DNA of 60,951 nt, taken from assembly GCA_900299285.1 (NCBI GenBank), contig OMJF01000280.1:1-60951 (forward strand), read 5' to 3'. Made by a program: the position numbers and the translations under genes. Numbering within the stretch: position 1 is the first letter of the stretch; each line of letters opens with the position of its first letter. The notes under the pieces are model-generated. The model saw nothing but the letters and a program-made list of their open reading frames with translations, did no database searches and was not told the origin of the DNA. Positions 43,965 through 52,995 of the stretch are shown here, in pieces. Source of the DNA: Anabaena sp. 54. GTDB taxonomy: Bacteria > Cyanobacteriota > Cyanobacteriia > Cyanobacteriales > Nostocaceae.

Positions 43965-44924
43965 ATGAATTTTAGTACCGCCTTACCTACTTTTGTAATT
44001 ACCCTCCGAGAAGGTGTAGAAGCCGCTCTGGTTGTGGGTATTGTCCTTGCATTATTGAAAAAAGCCAAACAATCTCAACTCAATCTTTGGGTGTATGCTG
44101 GTGTGGTTGTGGGTATTATTGTTAGTGGTTTAATCGGTGTTTTATTTACCGGGATCATTAAATTTTTAGCATCTATTAATCCTGAATATACCTCTGTAGT
44201 TGAGCCAACATTAGAAGGTGTATTTAGCATATTAGCAATAATTATGCTCAGTTGGATGCTGATTTGGATGACAAAACAAGCCAGATTCATGAAAGCCCAA
44301 GTTGAAGGAGCAGTAAACGACGCATTAGACAAAAATTCAAATGCAGCTTGGGGAGTTTTTAGTTTAATTTTAGTCGCCATTGTCCGCGAAGGATTTGAAA
44401 CCGTTTTATTTGTTGCAGCTAATTTTCAACAAGGTTTATTACCAACTTTAGGCGCGTTTACAGGTTTAGCCGCAGCCGCAGCTATTGGTGTCTTATTATT
44501 TAAATGGGGTGTGAAAATTAATATTCGTCAATTCTTCCAAATTATGGGCGTTTTATTAATATTAATTGTTTCTGGTTTAGTGGTTTCTGGGTTGCATCAT
44601 TTTGATGAAGCTATAGCTAATTTAGCTTTAAGTAGTCGTTCTTCAGAAGATCTTTGTTTTTATTATGAACACTTTACTAAAATTCACTCCTGTATCTTGG
44701 GTCCAATAGTTTGGAATACGGAAAAAATCCTCTCTGATGAACATTTTCCCGGTATCATTCTTAAATCTTTATTCGGTTATCGAGATAAAATTTATATTGT
44801 TCAATTTGTGGGATATTTACTATTTATCGTCACCATTGGTGGTCTATATTTCCGCAGCATTACAGGTGGAAATCATCAGAATATCAAAAGTAAAATCATC
44901 ACTAGCACTCCAGAGCGGAATTAA
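43965..44924 (+). CDS. FTR1-family iron permease
   Basis: FTR1/EfeU permeases take up iron, in fungi together with a multicopper ferroxidase (Fet3). This 319-residue protein has about seven spans and both REGxE motifs: REGVE (15-19, in FVITLREGVEAALVVG) and REGFE (141-145, in AIVREGFETVLFVA). A loop of about 60 residues with two Cys (SEDLCFYYEHFTKIHSCILG) lies between the last spans. It ends the plus-strand cluster that starts with the multicopper oxidase, which strongly suggests an iron-uptake system. Confidence 0.93.
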   Translation: MNFSTALPTFVITLREGVEAALVVGIVLALLKKAKQSQLNLWVYAGVVVGIIVSGLIGVLFTGIIKFLASINPEYTSVVEPTLEGVFSILAIIMLSWMLIWMTKQARFMKAQVEGAVNDALDKNSNAAWGVFSLILVAIVREGFETVLFVAANFQQGLLPTLGAFTGLAAAAAIGVLLFKWGVKINIRQFFQIMGVLLILIVSGLVVSGLHHFDEAIANLALSSRSSEDLCFYYEHFTKIHSCILGPIVWNTEKILSDEHFPGIILKSLFGYRDKIYIVQFVGYLLFIVTIGGLYFRSITGGNHQNIKSKIITSTPERN

Positions 44925-45973
44925 AACTAAAATATGGCTAAATTTGAGGTTCATGCAAATTACACAAAAATTAATTAACCTCAAAAGTAGCCTTTAAAAA
45001 GGTAAAATTATTATCTATTACCCATTACCCATTACCTGTTACCTGTTACTTATTACGTAGGTTCTAGTCCGAACCCTGAAAAGTCGAACTAATTATAGGT
45101 ACTGGCTTTTGAGAAATATGTGACATGGCTTTGGTTCGCGGAAGATGGCTAGTATTAGCCAATACTGCTGTCAGTTGTAACAAAAATGTAATAAAGGCTG
45201 CTTGCATAAGTTTTTCTAGCATAGTACCTCTGTTTATTTATATGGATATAGCAATGGTAGGTTCGATGTAAATGTTATTGTTAATACATTTTGTATTGGC
45301 GATTGATCGGATTAGGTAAGTATGATTCGAGAATATCTAACAAAAATGTCATCTAACTCTACTCTGAAATTTACTTAATCATTTTAGACGTTTGTTTTTC
45401 TGAAAAAGTGTCTTGAAAATATAAATTAATGTTTAAGTTTATTAAATTTAAGTTATAGCGTTTCCCACTCTAATGAACTACACACTCATTTATTCACTGT
45501 TCCCTGTTCCCTGCTCCCTGCTCCCTGTTCTCTAAAATGAAAAAACTTTTTACCTCACTAGTATGAGAACGGCTATAATGCCTTTCACTAATTGTTGTAC
45601 TCTAATTACCCAATGCTTAAAAACCGTAAGAATACCCAATTATCAAAAACCGTAAAAATACTGATATTCCTCTCAAATACCTTGTCATGCTCAGAAACTT
45701 GTTAATAAGTAGTCGTGCAAAATAAATTTCATATTTAGGAGAGGGAACTCTTAACAGGGAACAGGGAACTCTTAACAGGTAAGGAGTAGAGAGATTTTTG
45801 TTTTCAATAACTATGTGCAATTAATTTTGCTTGGGTACTTATTTGCTAACTATCTTTTCTAGGACTTGCACAAGTGTCACTAAAAATACTTTTAGAGCAT
45901 CCTGTTAACAAGTTCAACACAATCACCCCTTGTCACCGATAGAATAAATGGAAAATAGCTAAAAACACGCTAA
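44925..45973. other. Long repeat-rich spacer before clpP
   Basis: This roughly 1-kb spacer contains TTACCCA/TTACCTG repeats (45017-45052), a small minus-strand ORF (listed separately), GTTCCCTGCTCCCTG-type repeats (about 45500-45532) and a dispersed AAAATACTTTTAGAGCATCCT word (about 45882-45903). The clpP promoter must lie in its right part. Nothing else is seen. Confidence 0.5.
45064..45222 (-). CDS. Putative 52-residue small protein
   Basis: A short frame encodes MLEKLMQAAFITFLLQLTAV and then LANTSHLPRTKAMSHI, ending FQGSD. It has a hydrophobic helix (about residues 8-22) that could be a membrane anchor or signal. GAGG lies 5 nt before the ATG at 45222, a good ribosome-binding site in a region otherwise made of repeats. 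It is divergent from clpP. No family recognised. The ribosome-binding site and the coherent hydrophobic helix are the only support. Confidence 0.45.
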   Translation of the reverse strand: MLEKLMQAAFITFLLQLTAVLANTSHLPRTKAMSHISQKPVPIISSTFQGSD

Positions 45974-46579
45974 ATGATTCCTATCGTTATTGAACAATCG
46001 GGTAGAGGCGAACGCGCCTTTGATATCTATTCACGGCTGTTGCGTGAGCGGATTATTTTTTTGGGAGAACAGGTTGATAGCAATCTGGCTAACTTGATTG
46101 TTGCTCAACTCCTGTTTTTAGATTCTGAGGACGCGGAGAAGGACATATATATGTACATTAATTCTCCTGGTGGTTCGGTGACAGCGGGAATGGGTATTTT
46201 TGACACTATGAAGCATATCCGCCCCGATGTCTGTACAATTTGTACTGGGTTAGCAGCAAGTATGGGAGCTTTTCTCCTCAGTGCTGGTACAAAGGGTAAG
46301 CGCATGAGTTTACCCCATTCACGGATTATGATTCACCAACCTCTCGGTGGCGCTCAAGGACAAGCCACGGACATCGCTATTCAAGCTAGAGAAATTTTGT
46401 ATCACAAGCAAAGACTGAATCAGTATCTCGCTGAACATACTGGTCAACCTTATGAGCGGATTTCTGAAGATACCGAACGTGATTTCTTTATGTCTCCCCA
46501 TGAAGCCAGGGAATATGGCTTAATTGACCAAGTAATTGACCGTCACGCTGCCGGTAGTCGTCCTGTGGCTCTGGTTTAG
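45974..46579 (+). CDS. clpP: ATP-dependent Clp protease proteolytic subunit
   Basis: ClpP is the barrel-shaped serine protease fed by ClpC/ClpX ATPases. This 201-residue protein has the complete catalytic triad: Ser96 in GLAASMGAF, His121 in IMIHQPLGG and Asp170 at the end of DTERD. The oxyanion/hydrophobic segment [10 protein letters not shown] is intact. It is one of several ClpP paralogues expected in a cyanobacterium; which one cannot be decided by eye. It stands alone on the plus strand after a repeat-rich spacer, and TGACCAC-type repeats follow its stop. Confidence 0.97.
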   Translation: MIPIVIEQSGRGERAFDIYSRLLRERIIFLGEQVDSNLANLIVAQLLFLDSEDAEKDIYMYINSPGGSVTAGMGIFDTMKHIRPDVCTICTGLAASMGAFLLSAGTKGKRMSLPHSRIMIHQPLGGAQGQATDIAIQAREILYHKQRLNQYLAEHTGQPYERISEDTERDFFMSPHEAREYGLIDQVIDRHAAGSRPVALV

Positions 46580-46643
46580 TTATTAGTTATTAGTTAGTGG
46601 TCATTGGTCAACTCACCACTGACCACTGACCATTGACAACCAA

Positions 46644-47345
46644 CTAAAATCCCGCAATGGGATCTGGTTGAGATTTGAGATAAGTGAGAAAACCCCTTAA
46701 TTCTTCTTCACTGAGCAGAGAACGCCCTCGTTTACTGTAGGTTTTGAGCAGATAATCTTTTCCCTGTTCTGGTGTCCAGCCTAACCGCTCGATTTCTACA
46801 TCTGTTTGGGCAATGACATCAGATAAATTTACTGGTTCTTTTTGTCTCTTCTTTTTACTCAGGGTTGACTGTACACCACTATCCTCTTCAGGGGTATAAC
46901 TACGAGGGGTAAAAGGTGTGACATTACTGGCAGAACTAGAAGAGACTTCTGACAAGGGTTGATACTCTGGTTTTGCAACTTTAGTATCAATTTTCTCTTC
47001 TAGTAAGGGTGGTGTATGTATCTGTGTGTTACTGACAGAAGGAACAGGTTTTGATTCATCTAAGTTAGATTTTATTTGTGGTGGAGCAACCGATGATAAT
47101 ATAGATTTTGTCACTTCTGTCGGTGCATTTTTGATCCCCAACACCGTCAAAGCTCGGTTTATGGCGTGATCTTCTGCCGCTTCTACTGTTTCTGCCCCGG
47201 CGATCGCCGTTGCACGGGTGATACCTTCGAGTTGTATACTAACACGGACGATATATTTCCCTTGAAAAATCTCTATTAGCTCTGATATTATACTGCCGTT
47301 GGGGTACAAGTTATGGAATTGCGCCAACATCATACATTCAATCAT
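46644..47345 (-). CDS. Conserved cyanobacterial protein, unknown
   Basis: I chose the ATG at 47345 (MIECMMLAQFHNLY), giving 233 residues; the longer frame needs a TTG at 47381, and an ATG at 47333 is possible. The N-terminal 75 residues form an alpha/beta domain (KYIVRVSIQLEGITRATAIA then TVEAAEDHAINRALTVLGI). This pattern of a strand hairpin followed by an Ala-rich helix resembles single-strand annealing proteins of the Rad52/Sak type, but only loosely. A Ser/Pro-rich disordered middle follows, then a basic KKKRQKEP stretch and a C-terminal helical domain (LGWTPEQGKDYLLKTYSKRG). Possible nucleic-acid-binding protein; function unknown. It converges on clpP. Confidence 0.65.
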   Translation of the reverse strand: MIECMMLAQFHNLYPNGSIISELIEIFQGKYIVRVSIQLEGITRATAIAGAETVEAAEDHAINRALTVLGIKNAPTEVTKSILSSVAPPQIKSNLDESKPVPSVSNTQIHTPPLLEEKIDTKVAKPEYQPLSEVSSSSASNVTPFTPRSYTPEEDSGVQSTLSKKKRQKEPVNLSDVIAQTDVEIERLGWTPEQGKDYLLKTYSKRGRSLLSEEELRGFLTYLKSQPDPIAGF

Positions 47346-47507
47346 TTTTATCTGAATTATCAAAAATAACACACCCGGCAACTTATGGAAAAATGCACAA
47401 TAGACAATTGAAAACTCATAACTGTCAACTGACTAGATAAATTTTCCTCTACCCTTAAATGCTATACTAAATACCCAATTAGACATTTAGAAGTATTTTC
47501 TCACCAA

Positions 47508-48066
47508 GTGCGCCCGAAATCTACAATAATAAAGATCGGGTTTGCCCTCGCTCCTGGTGTTTTACTGCTTACCTGATTGTTACCGATTCTACATAAGGCA
47601 AAATTGGGGGTTTTCGGCAGTTTCTTAGGGTGAAGATCTGGCTAACGCCACGCTATGCTATCAGATACTGATGGCGTGAAATTACCTTCATTCTCAAGAA
47701 CTAAACACCTGTGGTTAAAGCTGTGTATAGTTTTTGGGTGCTAACCTTGAGTTGTTCTTAGCCGTCTCTGACTAACCCATAATCTAAGTTACCGAATGGT
47801 TAATCATTGAGTATCAGGAGTGCATGATGGGTATTGTTTAGATCAAACTAGGGGTCACGCAAGCAAACTCTGAAATTGTTGTGCTGTGAGAAGTCACAAG
47901 GGGGAGATTTCTCCTACCGTAACCGCAACTATGGTTAAGGCCATGCTGCGCTATCGGCAGCCTTACGTTCTCTAGAAAACACTACGCGCGAAGTAGGGGT
48001 AATTCGTGTCACAGATGAGGGCGGACTGGCATGATGTAACCCAAGAGGAGGCAAAAGGCAATCATG
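47508..48066 (+). mobile_element. 5' part of a group II intron, maturase and 3' domains missing
   Basis: GTGCGCCCGAAATC at 47508 has the conserved group II intron 5' start (GUGCG), followed by CCCGA/TCGGG hairpin arms. The next 550 bp are GC-richer and more structured than the flanking spacer, with GCAAGCAAACTCTG- and GTAACCCAAGAGGAGGC-type segments. They end in a strong GAGGAGG site and an ATG at 48064, where an intron-encoded protein should begin. Instead only 13 codons of repeat-derived sequence follow, and no domain V is visible before the RNase gene at 48133. I read domains I-III plus the start of IV, with the remainder deleted. The class is not assigned. Confidence 0.5.
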
Positions 48067-48132
48067 CTATTCCCTGTTCTCTGTTCCCTATTCCCTAAAA
48101 AATGATGTTTTGACCAAAGGTCGGTTCACTGC

Positions 48133-50481
48133 ATGGAATTTTCAATCGCTACACTTCTTGCCAATTTCACAGATGATAAATTGGTGGCTCGTAAAGTTCT
48201 AGAAAAAAAACTAGGTTGTGAGGATGAAGAAAGTCTAGAAAAACTACAAATTACCTTGGATGTCCTGGAAAAAATCGGGTTGTTGGTTAAGGAACGGGGG
48301 AAATACCGCCGCATCACCGAGGAAGGCTTGATTGAGGCGAAACTACGTTGTTCCAGTAAGGGCTTTTGCTTTGCAATTCAAGATAGCGAAGGCTCGGAGG
48401 ATATTTACATCCGCGAAAGTCATTTGAGTAATGCCTGGAATGGCGACCGTGTATTAGTGAAAGTCCTCAAAGAAGGTAGTCGTCGGCGATCGCCAGAAGG
48501 TGAAGTCAAGTTGATTATGGAACGATCTAATCACACTTTACTGGCAAGAATTAAACAGGTAGATGGCGGTTTTCGGGCTGTTCCTTTAGATGACAGATTG
48601 CTGTTTGAACTGAAATTACAACTCAATAGCATGAAGTTGGAAGCAGCAATTGATCACTTAGCTCACGTGGAAATCCTCCGCTATCCCTTAGCACAATATC
48701 CTCCCTTGGGCAGGGTGGTGCAAATCCTGGGTAGTGATGCCGAAGCCGCAGCTGATATAGATTTGGTAACTTGTAAACATGATTTATCCCGCACTTTCCC
48801 TGATCACGTCCTTGAGGCAGCAGCAAAGTTACCCAAGAGACTCCTCAAGGCGGACATGAAAAATCGTCTGGATTTGCGTGATGTGTTTACATTTACTATC
48901 AAAACTGCCAACGGTGATGAGTCTGTGTTTGAAAATGCCTTTAGTGTGGAAAAAACTAGTCCCGATCATTGGCGATTACTGTTTCACATTACGGATGTTT
49001 CTCACTATATTCAACCAGATGAAGCCCTAGACAGGGAAGCACTCAAGCGCGGTAAATCGGTGTATTTGGGGGAATTATTACTACCAATGTTGCCGCCAAT
49101 GGTAACGGAACGGTGTTCTTTAGTCCCTGGTAGCGATCGCCTGAGTATGACTTTCATAATTACTATTAACCCCCAATCGGGAACCGTGTTAGAATGGGAA
49201 ATTGATGAAAGTGTGATCAATGTAGACTTAGCGATCAATCAAGTAGAATTACATAGTATTCTCTTGAGTGAAGTGACTAAAGTATCCAATCAAGCCCAAG
49301 AGCAATTACAAGACCTACAAACTTTAGCCACTGCTATTAAACAAGCGCGTCTAAATCGTGGTAGCTTACGGTTGAATCTCCCACCCAGTCATAATCCCTA
49401 CTATGATGAAGGGGCTTTGGGATCTGTTGTGATTAATGATTTACCGGGGCGATCGCTAATGACTGAGTTGGTAATATTAGTTAATCAACTTATGGCCGAT
49501 CATCTTAGCGCTCTGGGAGTTCCTTGTCTTTGGCGAGTTCAAGGCACACCTGACCCGGAAGATGTACAAGAAATGCTCAAACTAGCGGTTAATTTAGGTG
49601 TGGAATTAGGACTAGATCCAGAATTGGAAATCCAACCCCTAGATTATCAACATTTAACGGCCGCTTTTGCTGATTCCCCTTCTGAACAAGTTCTCACCTA
49701 TTTATTACAAGACACACTCAAACCCTCTGTCTACAGCACTACTAAAAGTTCTCATTTTGGACTGGCTTTGTCCCAATATGTTCACGTTACTTCCCCCTTA
49801 CGTCGTTATCCAGATATTCTCCTGCAACGAGTGTATCATAACTTACTAGAATATGGACGCGATCGCCGGAATACCCGCGTTAAAGAACGGATTAACCTGC
49901 GCCATTCTAATTGTCACGAAGAAATTAATTGGAATGTTCTCCCTCCAGAACTACAACAAGAACTTCAAAGTGACTTAACCAGAGTGCTAGTACAGATTAA
50001 CGACCGGGAAAAAGAAGTTCAAGAAGCTGAAGCAGATTTAGCCGGACTACAAAAAGCCTCATTAATGAAACAACGGATTGGTGAAGTATTTGCCGGTGTG
50101 ATTACTGGTGTTCAATCCTACGGCTTTTTTGTAGAAATTGAAGTACCAATAGAACCGCCCACAGAAGACAATTTAGCTAATACCTTACGGGTAGAAGGAC
50201 TGGTTCACGTCAGTTCCCTCAAAGACGATTGGTATGAATATCGCGCTAGACAACAGGCTTTATTTGGGCGGAAAAATCGCGCTTCCTACCGATTGGGCGA
50301 TAGCTGTATGGTGCAAGTCAAGAGTGTTGATTATTACCGCCAACAAATTGATTTAGTTACCGTTGGTGCTGATGGTTTACCCAAAAGTACCAGCGCAAAT
50401 ACAACCAATGACGATTCAGCAGATATTGATCCACCAAATCAAACAGAATCCTTTGACCCGGAACTTGATGATCAGGAATAG
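48133..50481 (+). CDS. Ribonuclease II/R family exoribonuclease
   Basis: This 3'-5' exoribonuclease functions in RNA turnover. The 782 residues comprise an N-terminal winged-helix-like region (1-75), cold-shock-like OB domains (about 75-230), the RNB catalytic domain (about 240-610) and a C-terminal S1 domain (about 650-755, GEVFAGVITGVQSYGFFVEI). RNB hallmarks include LDLRDVFTFTI, FHITDVSHYIQPDEALDREA with Asp residues for Mg2+, LLPMLPPMVTERCSLVPGSDRL, and HVTSPLRRYPDILLQR. The C-terminal tail is acidic. Length and the S1 domain suggest RNase R, but cyanobacterial enzymes are often annotated simply as RNB/VacB. Confidence 0.9.
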   Translation: MEFSIATLLANFTDDKLVARKVLEKKLGCEDEESLEKLQITLDVLEKIGLLVKERGKYRRITEEGLIEAKLRCSSKGFCFAIQDSEGSEDIYIRESHLSNAWNGDRVLVKVLKEGSRRRSPEGEVKLIMERSNHTLLARIKQVDGGFRAVPLDDRLLFELKLQLNSMKLEAAIDHLAHVEILRYPLAQYPPLGRVVQILGSDAEAAADIDLVTCKHDLSRTFPDHVLEAAAKLPKRLLKADMKNRLDLRDVFTFTIKTANGDESVFENAFSVEKTSPDHWRLLFHITDVSHYIQPDEALDREALKRGKSVYLGELLLPMLPPMVTERCSLVPGSDRLSMTFIITINPQSGTVLEWEIDESVINVDLAINQVELHSILLSEVTKVSNQAQEQLQDLQTLATAIKQARLNRGSLRLNLPPSHNPYYDEGALGSVVINDLPGRSLMTELVILVNQLMADHLSALGVPCLWRVQGTPDPEDVQEMLKLAVNLGVELGLDPELEIQPLDYQHLTAAFADSPSEQVLTYLLQDTLKPSVYSTTKSSHFGLALSQYVHVTSPLRRYPDILLQRVYHNLLEYGRDRRNTRVKERINLRHSNCHEEINWNVLPPELQQELQSDLTRVLVQINDREKEVQEAEADLAGLQKASLMKQRIGEVFAGVITGVQSYGFFVEIEVPIEPPTEDNLANTLRVEGLVHVSSLKDDWYEYRARQQALFGRKNRASYRLGDSCMVQVKSVDYYRQQIDLVTVGADGLPKSTSANTTNDDSADIDPPNQTESFDPELDDQE

Positions 50482-50528
50482 TCAGTTGTTCTTTGTCAGT
50501 TGTTCTTTGCTGTGAATCAATTACCAAT

Positions 50529-50609
50529 AACCACTGACCACTGACCACTGACCACTGACCACTGACCACTAACCACTAACCACTGACCACTGACCACTGA
50601 CCACTGACT
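50529..50609. repeat. TGACCAC heptamer tandem repeats
   Basis: About eleven 7-bp units (CCACTGA, some CCACTAA) fill the spacer between the RNase gene and ubiX. A related shorter tract follows clpP (about 46601-46640). The ubiX ATG (50611) sits at the very edge of the tract, so its leader consists of repeats. Confidence 0.9.
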
Positions 50610-50610
50610 A

Positions 50611-51231
50611 ATGACCAATAAAACCAAACCTTTAATCCTGGGCGTAACCGGGGCCTCTGGTCTAATTTACGCCGTTCGCGCTCTTAAATTCCTCTTAGCA
50701 GCAGAATATGAAATTGAATTAGTAGCCTCTAAATCAACTTACACAGTTTGGCAAGCTGAACAGGAAATCCGAATGCCGGGAGAACCAGATAAACAAGAGC
50801 AATTTTGGCGAGGACAAGCGGAAGTTCCCCGACAAGGTAAACTCCGCTGTCATCCTTGGAGTGATGTTGGTGCCGGGATCGCCAGTGGTTCTTTTCGCAC
50901 CTTGGGCATGATCATTATTCCTTGTAGCATGAGTACAGTTGCTAAACTTGCGATCGGACTAAGTTCCGACTTACTGGAACGAGCCGCAGACGTACAAATT
51001 AAAGAAGGACGTAAACTGGTAATTGTCCCCAGAGAAACTCCTTTTAGTTTAATTCATCTGCGTAACTTAACCACTCTAGCAGAAACAGGTGTGAGCATTG
51101 TCCCCGCTATTCCCGCTTGGTATCACAATCCTCAAACTATAGAGGATTTGGTGGATTTTGTGGTTGCTCGTGCCTTAGATCAGTTGGATATTGATTGTAT
51201 TCCTATTCAGCGATGGCAAGGTCATTTGTAG
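50611..51231 (+). CDS. ubiX: UbiX-type flavin prenyltransferase
   Basis: UbiX makes the prenylated FMN cofactor used by UbiD-type decarboxylases, which in cyanobacteria serve plastoquinone synthesis. The 206 residues show GVTGASGLIYAVRAL at the start (FMN/phosphate loop), GSFRTLGMIIIPCSMSTVAKLAIGLS, and KLVIVPRETPFSLIHLRNL, all UbiX signatures. Start ATG at 50611 lies directly after the heptamer tract, and no clear ribosome-binding site is seen. It is 129 bp from the RNase gene on the same strand. Confidence 0.93.
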   Translation: MTNKTKPLILGVTGASGLIYAVRALKFLLAAEYEIELVASKSTYTVWQAEQEIRMPGEPDKQEQFWRGQAEVPRQGKLRCHPWSDVGAGIASGSFRTLGMIIIPCSMSTVAKLAIGLSSDLLERAADVQIKEGRKLVIVPRETPFSLIHLRNLTTLAETGVSIVPAIPAWYHNPQTIEDLVDFVVARALDQLDIDCIPIQRWQGHL

Positions 51232-51244
51232 TAAGTAAAAATTA

Positions 51245-51291
51245 AAAATTAAAAATTAAAAATAGAAGAACTCAATTTTTAATTTTTAATT
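51245..51291. repeat. ATTAAAAATTAAAA repeat with inverted copy
   Basis: AAAAATT units (51237-51262) are followed by AATTTTTAATTTTTAATT (51274-51291), which can pair with them. It follows the ubiX stop and may act as a terminator, but it is also a common spacer repeat. Confidence 0.5.
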
Positions 51292-51434
51292 CCGTTTTTA
51301 GTAAACTACCGCAGATGAACGCAGATAAAGATGGATGAATTTGATCAACTTTATGATTTATTATGATTTATTTGGTGTGACTCTAATTCGGAAAATATAA
51401 GATCTTTCAGGTGGAAGTGATTGATGAGGCTTGA

Positions 51435-51455
51435 GGCCACGCTATGCTATCGGCC
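51435..51455. repeat. GCCACGCTATGCTATC dispersed palindrome
   Basis: GGCC at 51435-51438 and 51452-51455 flank ACGCTATGCTATC. The same core occurs at about 47648-47661 inside the intron fragment, and a variant (ATGCTGCGCTATCGGC) at about 47944. It is a small mobile-looking palindrome family. Confidence 0.55.
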
Positions 51456-51503
51456 ATTTTCCCCTCATGTATTTTTAACTCCTGCTTCAACTTTAAATTT
51501 ATT

Positions 51504-52127
51504 ATGGATGTAATTCGCTTAATTATTTTGGTGACAACAATCTTATGGCTAATAATTATATTAGTTCAAAATTTTTTGCCTTCACTGCCCCTAGTATTTT
51601 TAGGAGTGCGAAGTCAATCATTACCATTAGGATTGTGGGTTTTATTGAGTATAATAGCTGGTGTTTTGACATCTTTAGTAATTACCAGGTTATTAAAATT
51701 TGCTGCTGATTTGAACTTACAAGAACAACAATCTATACCCAAATCAATTCCACCTACTCCCCAGCGTGTTAAACAAAATACTCCACGCCCCAGCAATCCT
51801 CCTCAAACTCCCGCGAGTCAATTTCATGATCAAGATGATTGGAATACAAATCAAAATCAAGATGATTGGGATGATGGTGAAAATTATGAATCAGTAGCAA
51901 AAACTTCTGAAAATAATTCCCGACCTAGTTCCGTTTATTCCTACAGTTCCCAAGAACCAAAAAATACTGGTGTGGGTAAAACCGAAGCCATTTATGATGC
52001 TGATTATCGGGTAATTATTCCTCCTTATCAAGAACCGATCAAAGATCAAGCAGATGATGATGATTGGGATTTTTTTGAAGATGATGATTTTGAGGATAAC
52101 AACGAAAATAAGCCGCATAAACCCTAA
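51504..52127 (+). CDS. LapA-domain membrane protein with acidic tail
   Basis: I chose the ATG at 51504 (MDVIRLIILVTTILW), giving 207 residues; the longer frame from 51444 adds a segment out of keeping with the family. Two spans at about residues 3-24 and 42-66 (LPLGLWVLLSIIAGVLTSLV) form a LapA (DUF1049) hairpin. The rest is a Pro/Gln-rich then strongly acidic tail (QADDDDWDFFEDDDFEDNNE), probably disordered in the cytoplasm. LapA proteins act in envelope lipid/LPS assembly in other bacteria; the cyanobacterial role is not established. Confidence 0.75.
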   Translation: MDVIRLIILVTTILWLIIILVQNFLPSLPLVFLGVRSQSLPLGLWVLLSIIAGVLTSLVITRLLKFAADLNLQEQQSIPKSIPPTPQRVKQNTPRPSNPPQTPASQFHDQDDWNTNQNQDDWDDGENYESVAKTSENNSRPSSVYSYSSQEPKNTGVGKTEAIYDADYRVIIPPYQEPIKDQADDDDWDFFEDDDFEDNNENKPHKP

Positions 52128-52328
52128 TTTCTGGCTACTAAAAAGAGATTTCCGACTTCATTCCCACTTTAAAGATGAGCTATTTTCTTCCTTTTTCCTT
52201 CTTCGCGCTCTTCGCGTCTTTGCGGTTTATTTAATCCTTATGTTTCTAGTGTGTGTTACGGACAACAATTGCTAAAATTAATCAAAAAAAGCCATAATAA
52301 TTAATAATTTAACAGGAGAAAAAGACTG

Positions 52329-52865
52329 GTGACTAATTTATTAAAAGGGGCTAACCTCTACTTAATTGGGATGATGGGAGTTGGGAAAACAACGGTAGGA
52401 AAATTACTCGCACAGGAAATTGGTTATAGATTTGTTGATACAGATGAAATCATAGTTAAAGCAGCAGGTAAATCTATCAATGAAATATTTACCGAAAATG
52501 GTGAAGTTGATTTTCGTCAATTGGAAAGTGATGTTTTAGGTCAAGTCTGTGCCTATACTAAGTTAATTGTAGCTACTGGTGGCGGTATTGTCATGCAGCA
52601 GCAAAATTGGGGTTATCTTCATCATGGTTTGGTAGTTTGGTTAGATGCACCAATACAAATAATATTAGAGCGCTTGGGGGAAGATAATACCAGACCACTG
52701 TTACAAAATGCCGATCCTCAAGGTAAATTAAGCTTGCTTTTAGAACAACGTCAACATAAGTATTCCCAAGCTGATTTACATATTACCATTACTGCTGGCG
52801 AAACACCAGAAGAAATTGCCGATCGCATCTTAACAACAATTCCCGGTATTCTGAAAAAGCAATAA
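52329..52865 (+). CDS. aroK: Shikimate kinase
   Basis: AroK phosphorylates shikimate with ATP in aromatic amino acid synthesis. The 178 residues have Walker A GMMGVGKTT, VDTDEIIVKAAGKSI (shikimate-binding Asp), DFRQLESDVL (substrate Arg), ATGGGIV and the lid Arg in NTRPLL. The start is a GTG at 52329, with AGGAG 10 nt upstream (at 52314-52318). The 201-bp spacer before it contains a dispersed CTTCGCGCTCTTCGCG string. Confidence 0.95.
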   Translation: MTNLLKGANLYLIGMMGVGKTTVGKLLAQEIGYRFVDTDEIIVKAAGKSINEIFTENGEVDFRQLESDVLGQVCAYTKLIVATGGGIVMQQQNWGYLHHGLVVWLDAPIQIILERLGEDNTRPLLQNADPQGKLSLLLEQRQHKYSQADLHITITAGETPEEIADRILTTIPGILKKQ

Positions 52866-52995
52866 TTCCTGCTGGAAATAATCACAATTTGGGGCAATTT
52901 GTACACCCGTTTTTTATTCTATATATAAAAAGGCAGAGAAAGCGGGTAATTTCTTATCAAAAGAAAGATGCAAAATTGCCATATCAAGAGTTGAA

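Noticed and set aside
47508..48060. tmRNA, RNase P RNA or 6S RNA as an alternative for the structured region
   Set aside because: The conserved ends and core sequences of the cyanobacterial forms are missing; the GTGCG start plus ribosome-binding site and ATG fit a group II intron better.
50357..50569. 70-residue minus-strand ORF after the RNase gene
   Set aside because: Its N-terminal half (SGQWSVVSGQW) is just the translation of the TGACCAC heptamer tract.
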